10,431 nucleotides of DNA from an uncultured Planctomycetaceae bacterium (GTDB taxonomy: Bacteria; Planctomycetota; Planctomycetia; Planctomycetales; Planctomycetaceae): positions 1 to 10,431 of the forward strand of contig CAIXQV010000423.1 in assembly GCA_903921605.1 (NCBI GenBank), read 5' to 3'. The translations under genes and the position numbers were made by a program. Below, piece by piece: positions 1 to 4,329 of the stretch. Numbering within the stretch: position 1 is the first letter of the stretch; every line of letters starts with the position of its first letter. A model generated the notes under the pieces. The model was not told the origin of the DNA, did not search any database, and saw only the letters and a list, made by a program, of their open reading frames with translations.

Positions 1-707
1 AACAAACCTCGATAGATCAGGATCTCGTTCTTGGCATCGGTTCCTGGCATGCCCCCTGTTTCATTCAAAGCGTGGAGAACGTCGTTCTCGTAAGCCGGCA
101 GGTCAACAACTTTGCCAGTACCACGCTTCGACACACCTTCTGTGCCGCCAGCCTCTTCGCGGATTACCTGAACTCGAACTTTTCGAGACTGGATCAGCGT
201 GACGATGATGCTCTCCTCGCCCTTCTTCACGATCTCTCGTGGATACGTGTAGGCGTTTCGGACAGCTTCCGTGGCCTCCACCAGCGACATGTTCTTGACG
301 TTGATCGGATCAACGATCGGAAGGGCCAGGGTACCGTCTTCTCGAATTGGCACGGGATAGCCAATTGCAGGCGGGCGATTGCTGTCTTCCGGGTAATGCA
401 CTGGCGGAAGTTCTTCTTCACTACCAAGCACGCCCTTGATGTAGACGCCAAGAACGTCGCCAGGGCCCAGGAGATATGTGTCTGGCGGGTCCTGTCGAAG
501 CCGAAGCAGAGAGATGTCTTTGTAGTTGTCCTTCAGTTCCGTCGAAAGAATCTCTGCGGGGACACGCGAGACAGGAACTGCATTGATCGTCTGACAGCCT
601 GCCGGAACCATGGAGGCCAGCGTCAAAAGCCCCATAAGTCGAAAGCGTTTTGAGCCGCGGATTTTTCGAACTGACTCGGTGCTGAAAAGCTCATTTAAGC
701 GTGACAT
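1..707 (-). CDS. Polysaccharide biosynthesis/export lipoprotein (Wza-like, Poly_export + SLBB), 3'-truncated by the window edge
   Basis: Reading the minus strand from the ATG at 705-707 gives 235 open residues up to the left edge, so the C-terminus is missing. A Shine-Dalgarno-like GGAGAAG (714-720) sits 6 nt before this ATG and fixes the start. The protein has a basic N-terminus, a hydrophobic stretch (residues 24-34) and a lipobox-like PAGC with Cys38; proline at -3 is imperfect. Residues 78-90 (YLLGPGDVLGVYI) are the signature of the polysaccharide export domain, which continues to about 172. From about 175 an SLBB-like segment begins (RKVRVQV ... VVDLPAYENDVLHAL ... GGMPG). Family members form or line the outer-membrane channel for capsule or exopolysaccharide in Wzx/Wzy or ABC export systems. 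Here I infer the same role in an outer-membrane-anchored protein. It lies downstream of the Cys-rich lipoprotein on the same strand, 123 bp apart. Family assignment is firm; the exported polymer cannot be told. Confidence 0.9.
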   Translation of the reverse strand, partial: MSRLNELFSTESVRKIRGSKRFRLMGLLTLASMVPAGCQTINAVPVSRVPAEILSTELKDNYKDISLLRLRQDPPDTYLLGPGDVLGVYIKGVLGSEEELPPVHYPEDSNRPPAIGYPVPIREDGTLALPIVDPINVKNMSLVEATEAVRNAYTYPREIVKKGEESIIVTLIQSRKVRVQVIREEAGGTEGVSKRGTGKVVDLPAYENDVLHALNETGGMPGTDAKNEILIYRGL

Positions 708-734
708 TGCAGTCTTCTCCGTGATTCCCGGAAT

Positions 735-751
735 ACGTCATCGATAGACGT
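735..751. promoter_or_regulatory. Short inverted repeat upstream of the polysaccharide export gene
   Basis: ACGTC (735-739) and GACGT (747-751) flank ATCGATA, giving a nearly symmetric 17-bp element 28 bp before the export gene start codon. A second small symmetric element, ATTCCCGGAAT (724-734), sits between it and the ribosome binding site. Arms of five bases can occur by chance, so a regulatory role is only a possibility. I see no convincing -35/-10 pair in the 708-830 gap, so the gene may be cotranscribed with its upstream neighbour. Confidence 0.15.
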
Positions 752-830
752 CTTGAACTGTCTCTGAAGATTCACTTCTACTTTGAAGTCAATCAGTGTG
801 CCTGATTTACGGCAGTAGCCCGTTTAAATC

Positions 831-1457
831 TTATTTTTCGACAGGCGACGTGCCTTCGTCATAAGGGCGGACTGATTCAAGAATACTTGGCTCAGGCGGC
901 ATTTCAATTTCTGGCGTCTTCAGAATTTCCATAGGCGGTTCGTCCACTGAGTTTTCGCCGTGAACATCCGGATGGTGGACCGGATCCGTGTCCTCCAGCT
1001 TGGACATTCCTGAAAAGCAGGAGTCCGAAGGTGGAGCCTGACGGGCCATCAAATTGGCCCGAGCCGTTGGCGAAATCGGAAGCTGCTGCATGCTGCCTAA
1101 GCCGTCTTGCTGTGCAGCAGTCGCTCCATGACTATACCCGTCAAACCAAGCATTAGTTTTGGCTCTGCCGTCCGGGGTCTGGTACTGTGGTTTCCAGTAG
1201 CATCGAGGCGGCAACGTTGGCTGGCAGCCTTTTCCACCCTCCAGCACATTGGTGTAGCCGTCCTTGAAGCCCTTCGCAAAGTGAGTCTTGTATTTGGTGC
1301 CTTTGTAGCAGGAAGACCAGTTGATCCACCCCTTCTCCGCCAGCACCATGTTTCTGGTGTCGGTTTCAAAATTGATACAATGGTCCTGAATTGCATTGCA
1401 TCCTGCTGAGGACATCAGCAGCAACGCAAGCCCTGCTTTTGCTGATTTGCTAATCAT
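831..1457 (-). CDS. Cysteine-rich lipoprotein of unknown function, planctomycete-type
   Basis: A 208-residue protein with a short lipoprotein signal peptide: basic N-terminus, hydrophobic residues 9-15, lipobox SAGC with Cys20. It should be exported and lipid-anchored in the envelope. A GGAG element lies about 8-9 nt before the ATG. The core (about residues 27-120) carries Cys27, Cys50, Cys78 and Cys86 with many aromatic residues and the pattern FKDGY-GGKGCQPTLPPRCYW-AWFDGYSHGATAA. The four cysteines could form two disulfides outside the cytoplasm. The tail (from about 125) is Pro-, Glu- and Asp-rich and looks disordered. I remember similar GY...G..GC.P.LPPR.YW...AWF.GY.HG proteins as a recurrent hypothetical family of planctomycetes, but cannot confirm that here. 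It lies immediately upstream of the polysaccharide export gene on the same strand, so a part in exopolysaccharide secretion is a reasonable but unproven inference. No enzymatic motif is visible. Confidence 0.85.
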   Translation of the reverse strand: MISKSAKAGLALLLMSSAGCNAIQDHCINFETDTRNMVLAEKGWINWSSCYKGTKYKTHFAKGFKDGYTNVLEGGKGCQPTLPPRCYWKPQYQTPDGRAKTNAWFDGYSHGATAAQQDGLGSMQQLPISPTARANLMARQAPPSDSCFSGMSKLEDTDPVHHPDVHGENSVDEPPMEILKTPEIEMPPEPSILESVRPYDEGTSPVEK

Positions 1458-1554
1458 GGTTCGGTCTCCGTTCCGCCGACATTAGTCAGCAAGCATCCTG
1501 GCAATCGGCGAATTCAGTTTCTCTAAACTTGCTATTGCGATATTGTCATCGACC

Positions 1555-1575
1555 AGTGCCATGTCTGGTGGCACT
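1555..1575. other. Hairpin-forming inverted repeat (7-bp stem)
   Basis: AGTGCCA (1555-1561) and TGGCACT (1569-1575) are perfect inverted arms around a 7-nt loop. It is the second of two hairpins in the 177-bp gap between the two minus-strand lipoprotein genes. A T-rich tail (TGCTTTTTG) follows on the plus strand only, where no gene needs terminating. On the minus strand there is no T tract after it. It might protect or stop the upstream transcript, or be an operator; the sequence does not decide. Confidence 0.3.
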
Positions 1576-1592
1576 TGCTTTTTGTTCAAATG

Positions 1593-1626
1593 CTAGAATG
1601 ATCTCCTAATGGTGGAGATCAGCTAG
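1593..1626 (-). terminator. Strong hairpin just after the TPR/HEAT lipoprotein gene; possible transcription terminator
   Basis: TGATCTCC (1599-1606) and GGAGATCA (1614-1621) form a perfect 8-bp stem with a 7-nt loop. CTAG (1593-1596) and CTAG (1623-1626) add four more pairs across a small internal loop. On the minus strand it starts 8 nt after the TAA stop of the upstream gene, the expected place for a terminator. The tail that follows on the minus strand (TTCTAGCATTTG) is only moderately T-rich, so it is not a textbook Rho-independent terminator. It could instead stabilise the 3' end of the mRNA. Positions and pairings are read directly; the function is inferred. Confidence 0.45.
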
Positions 1627-1634
1627 TGTGACCG

Positions 1635-2894
1635 TTAAGGTCTTACTTCAGTGTCGAACTGTTTGTTCTTCGGTCTCACTACGATTTCGGCCGTCATCGA
1701 TTTACTGGTGATTTTTGATCGATCTACGGATGATTGTGCCGCATCCCGCACCGGTGCTACGGAATCGGAAGTAGCCATTTTCTTCAACTGGGCTTTCGCG
1801 GATTCAGGCAGATTTGGGAAGTCTCCCAACGCGACCGCCGCACTCGCCCGAAGTTCTGGTGATTCACTCTGCAAGGCTGACTCAAGTGCTGAGGCACACT
1901 TTGACTCCGCGATGGTTCCTACAAAGTGATGCATTGAGGAACAGACCTGAATCTGGAGTTCAGGCAGCGAGTCTGCCAGTAGTTCGGCCATACACTTGGC
2001 AGTGACTTCGTCGTGCTCGCCCCGCTGGATTCGAGAATCGCAGATGGCGAGTCGCAAATAGCCGTCTGTTGCGGCCTCATTGGCTTTCTTTAATGCTTCT
2101 CGTATCGCAAGGTCTGACCGATCACAATCACCCAGCAGCGTCGCAGCCAGGCATTGTGTTTCCAGGGAATCACCATGCTTCAATCCATTCAGCAGAAGCT
2201 CGGCGTGCTCTGCAGGAGTCTCTGCGACTGCCAGAATTTGCTCTGCTGAAACAAGTGGGTGAGCAGGAACATTTGCCGGCTGTACAAAGCTGGTGACAAT
2301 TGTGCCTTCTTCCAGATTCACTTCTAAAGTGGCTACCTCAACCGATGCAACCTTGAGTGGAAGTGACGTTGGCGCTGTTGCGTCAGTCGCGGCTTCTTCA
2401 AAAGATGCCGGAGACAGTCCAGGCATGAAAGCCAAGTCACTCGTAGCATCTGCAATCTGAAGTGACGCCGTTTTTAATTCAGACGCGGCGGTGGCTTTCA
2501 CCCCGGCCGAGATCTCCGGTGCCTTCGCATTCAGAGCCACTGCGGTTTCTGCCGCTGAGCTCTGTGCGGCTTCCACTTTCGCGATCGCCTCGGTGCTGAC
2601 GGCGTTGCCGAAACTACGCCCGGCTTTGCGACTGGCGATCTGCTGCAGGGAACTCCGGACTTCTGAATTGTTGGGGTTCTGCTTCAGAGCCCTCCGATAC
2701 ATGGCCTCCGCCTGATCGTACCGTCCCTGATTTTCGTAAACCCGCGCAATGGCGGCATACTTGTCGGCCGAACCACGTCCTTGCCGGGTAGCCGGACGGG
2801 TGTCAGAGACGACAGCCGTTACCGCTGAACATCCAACGCTTGACGCAGACAGCAATCCGCCCAAAAGCAACACTAACGGATGACGAAATCTCAT
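1635..2894 (-). CDS. Lipoprotein with an N-terminal TPR unit and C-terminal HEAT-like repeats
   Basis: A 419-residue protein when started at the ATG at 2892-2894. I prefer this start to the one at 3101 because it gives a proper signal peptide (MRFRHP, then hydrophobic 7-17) ending in lipobox SVGC with Cys22. Purine-rich AAGGAG/GGGGG elements lie upstream. The 69 residues before it look unlike a protein terminus. Residues about 44-77 form one clear TPR (KYAAIARVYENQGRYDQAEAMYRRALKQNP as its core). A long Ala/Thr/Ser/Glu-rich linker (about 95-215) follows. Residues about 220-390 are helical repeats of HEAT type, with units such as ETQCLAATLLGD and ELRASAAVALGDFP. TPR and HEAT repeats are protein-binding scaffolds, so an assembly or adaptor role at the envelope is likely; no catalytic motif is visible. 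It precedes the two other minus-strand lipoprotein genes but is separated from them by 177 bp with two hairpins. Confidence 0.82.
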   Translation of the reverse strand: MRFRHPLVLLLGGLLSASSVGCSAVTAVVSDTRPATRQGRGSADKYAAIARVYENQGRYDQAEAMYRRALKQNPNNSEVRSSLQQIASRKAGRSFGNAVSTEAIAKVEAAQSSAAETAVALNAKAPEISAGVKATAASELKTASLQIADATSDLAFMPGLSPASFEEAATDATAPTSLPLKVASVEVATLEVNLEEGTIVTSFVQPANVPAHPLVSAEQILAVAETPAEHAELLLNGLKHGDSLETQCLAATLLGDCDRSDLAIREALKKANEAATDGYLRLAICDSRIQRGEHDEVTAKCMAELLADSLPELQIQVCSSMHHFVGTIAESKCASALESALQSESPELRASAAVALGDFPNLPESAKAQLKKMATSDSVAPVRDAAQSSVDRSKITSKSMTAEIVVRPKNKQFDTEVRP

Positions 2895-3281
2895 CGAAAT
2901 CCCCCACTCCTTGTCCAGTTCGGCGACTCTCCAAACCAGCTCAAAGTCCCCCCGGACGCGGCGAACCCCTGATCCAAGCACTCTTTGCCTCGAATCGTTC
3001 TGCCGATGAATCGAAATCGACTCCACTTTCTGCAGCGATGACGCCACGATCAGTGCAATCATTGGGGATGGTCCAGACATCAATCGCCTGAGTATGGACA
3101 TCCTCCAGATATGTCATCGGATCTGGACAGGTATTGACATTCATACTTTTCGTAAAATTGGTGCGAATCGTATATCGCACACGATTTCACTATTCTTTCG
3201 AAGGAAGGCCTCTGGGCACTAAAGTTCGCACGGTCGTTCCGGGCCGGTATTCCACTCCATTTGGGTTAAAACCAGTTTCCT
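2895..3281. other. 387-bp divergent intergenic region
   Basis: This stretch separates the minus-strand TPR/HEAT lipoprotein from the plus-strand seven-TM gene and must hold the promoters for both. I see no protein-like gene in it. The open frame that extends the lipoprotein leftward to 3101 has a GGAGG directly against its ATG with no spacing and lacks a signal peptide. A TTGACA (3134-3139) is a perfect -35 hexamer on the plus strand, but the best -10-like TAAAAT (3153-3158) is only 13 bp away, too close for a normal sigma-70 promoter. Overlapping inverted repeats at 3161-3186 are listed separately. Confidence 0.6.
3161..3186. promoter_or_regulatory. Overlapping inverted repeats in the divergent region; possible operator
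   Basis: GTGCGA (3161-3166) and TCGCAC (3175-3180) are perfect inverted arms 8 nt apart. AATCGT (3166-3171) and ACGATT (3181-3186) form a second pair with a 9-nt spacer that interlocks with the first. The cluster lies between the two divergent genes, about 95 bp before the plus-strand start codon, where a shared regulator could bind. Six-base arms are short, so chance is a real alternative. Confidence 0.25.
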
Positions 3282-4166
3282 ATGATGTTCTTCGTTGCTG
3301 TGCTTTCTGTGATAGCGTACGTGGCTGTGCTGCTGCTGCTGGCACGCATGAAACCTTTGTTCGCGGGATTGACGGTCAAGTACTCCTGGCGATGGGCTCT
3401 CGTTGCAGCCGTCTCGTTGCTGGCTTCCGTTGTGATGTCAGGACGCTTCTTCGAGGTTTCTCCGGCCGTCAGTTCTCTGCTTCAACTTCTCTCTGTCGTT
3501 TTGATGATGACTCCGGCGGTGTCTACCCTCGGGGCGAGAAATCCCGGTGTCAGTGCGTGGCAAGTTTTTGTCGTGGTGCCGTTGATCATTGTTCTGCTGT
3601 GGCCTGGGTTGAGCGATGTGCTTAGCAGTCGCGGGAAAGAGCCACTCCGATTGGGCATCCCTGCGTTCTCTGGACTGTGCCTCGTGCTGTTGATGAGCAT
3701 GAGCACTTGCGTGGGAACGTCCTTAACGCTCGCCTCACTATTCTTCTGTTCCGCAGTTTCCCTGGGTCTGTTCCCCGCGATGGGCTGGATGGATCTGATG
3801 TCGCCCTGGCAGTCTGTGATTCCTTTTTTGCTGCTCAGTGCCGTTGTCCTCTCCGCAAGGTCGTTCGCAATCAGAGGCCGTGCCATTGAAACGGCTCAAA
3901 CGAGATCGGAACTGGTCGACGCGTCCTGGACTCTGTTTCAGGATTTTTATGGACTCGTCTGGGCGCGACGGATTCAGGAGCGAGTCAATCAGTTTGCGTC
4001 TCGGGAAAAGTGGAACGTGTTGCTGACTCACGAGGGCTTTCGAGATGCCAATGGAAATGCACCATCGGATGAGGATCTTGAAAAGCCCCGAGACGCACTT
4101 AGGTGGGTCCTCAGTCGATTTGCAGATGACCAATGGATCTCTGAGAAACTCTACCGATTGGGCTGA
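3282..4166 (+). CDS. Uncharacterised membrane protein with about seven TM segments and a soluble C-terminal tail
   Basis: A 294-residue protein that I do not recognise as a named family. Hydrophobic segments lie at about residues 2-22, 38-53, 61-81, 93-110, 125-143, 146-168 and 177-197, so it sits in the inner membrane. The last ~95 residues are soluble, amphipathic and rich in charged and aromatic residues (SWTLFQDFYGLVWARRIQERVNQFA at its centre, split here by no obvious motif). They end in a short Trp/Arg-rich segment (RWVLSRF). By the positive-inside rule the RGRAIETAQTR junction after the last helix suggests a cytoplasmic tail. No Shine-Dalgarno is visible before the ATGATG start; the second ATG (3285) is equally possible. 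It precedes the MMPL exporter gene by 163 bp on the same strand and may act with it, but it can also be a separate transcript. No catalytic residues stand out. Confidence 0.75.
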   Translation: MMFFVAVLSVIAYVAVLLLLARMKPLFAGLTVKYSWRWALVAAVSLLASVVMSGRFFEVSPAVSSLLQLLSVVLMMTPAVSTLGARNPGVSAWQVFVVVPLIIVLLWPGLSDVLSSRGKEPLRLGIPAFSGLCLVLLMSMSTCVGTSLTLASLFFCSAVSLGLFPAMGWMDLMSPWQSVIPFLLLSAVVLSARSFAIRGRAIETAQTRSELVDASWTLFQDFYGLVWARRIQERVNQFASREKWNVLLTHEGFRDANGNAPSDEDLEKPRDALRWVLSRFADDQWISEKLYRLG

Positions 4167-4225
4167 GCCAGAGGTAATTGTCTTTTTTTCTCTGACGACG
4201 ACGGGATTGCGGCTACCAACTAAGA

Positions 4226-4244
4226 TTGAATTCAACGGCCGTTG
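4226..4244. promoter_or_regulatory. Two overlapping perfect palindromes upstream of the MMPL operon
   Basis: TTGAATTCAA (4226-4235) is a perfect 10-bp palindrome and CAACGGCCGTTG (4233-4244) a perfect 12-bp one. They share the CAA at 4233-4235, so one central half-site can pair with either side. They lie about 86 bp before the exporter start codon in an otherwise empty 163-bp gap. A small AGGGTTCCCT inverted repeat (4250-4259) follows. The arrangement would suit a dimeric regulator controlling the exporter/glycosyltransferase/rhomboid operon, but no known operator is recognised. A T-run at 4183-4189 just after the upstream gene has no good stem before it. Confidence 0.3.
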
Positions 4245-4329
4245 TTTGTAGGGTTCCCTGTTGTAGACGAACGGATGGGCGTCTTTCACGGTGTGTCCTC
4301 TACATTCCATTGGTGATCAGGCTTTTTCA

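Noticed and set aside
72..653. 193-codon plus-strand open frame over the polysaccharide export gene
   Set aside because: The minus strand gives a clear Poly_export/SLBB protein over the same bases; the plus-strand translation is Arg/His/Cys-rich and shows no domain.
1569..1582. TGGCAC followed by TTGCTTTTT, resembling a sigma-54 promoter on the plus strand
   Set aside because: The two elements are directly joined instead of being separated by the 4-5 bases a sigma-54 promoter needs, and no plus-strand gene follows.
2895..3101. Upstream extension of the TPR/HEAT lipoprotein to an ATG at 3101, adding 69 residues
   Set aside because: It would bury the signal peptide and lipobox inside the protein. 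GGAGG abuts that ATG with no spacing, and the extra residues look like translated non-coding DNA.
3134..3158. TTGACA with TAAAAT as a sigma-70 promoter for the seven-TM gene
   Set aside because: The spacing is 13 bp instead of about 17, and no better -10 lies at the correct distance.
3134..3625. 163-codon plus-strand frame overlapping the seven-TM gene
   Set aside because: It covers the start of the seven-TM gene in another frame, and its composition (Cys, Arg rich) is that of a shadow frame.
4169..4194. T-run (4183-4189) after the seven-TM gene as a terminator
   Set aside because: No stable stem directly precedes the T-run; the only pairings are a 3-bp GGC/GCC near the stop and CAGAG/CTCTG arms that enclose the T-run itself.
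3738..4310. 190-codon minus-strand frame over the seven-TM gene and the gap
   Set aside because: There is no recognisable domain or ribosome site; it lies antisense to a better-supported membrane protein.
4291..4329. GTG start for the MMPL exporter, 13 residues longer
   Set aside because: There is no ribosome site before it, and the added residues (MCPLHSIGDQAFS) are not typical of the family, whereas the ATG at 4330 gives the usual terminus.
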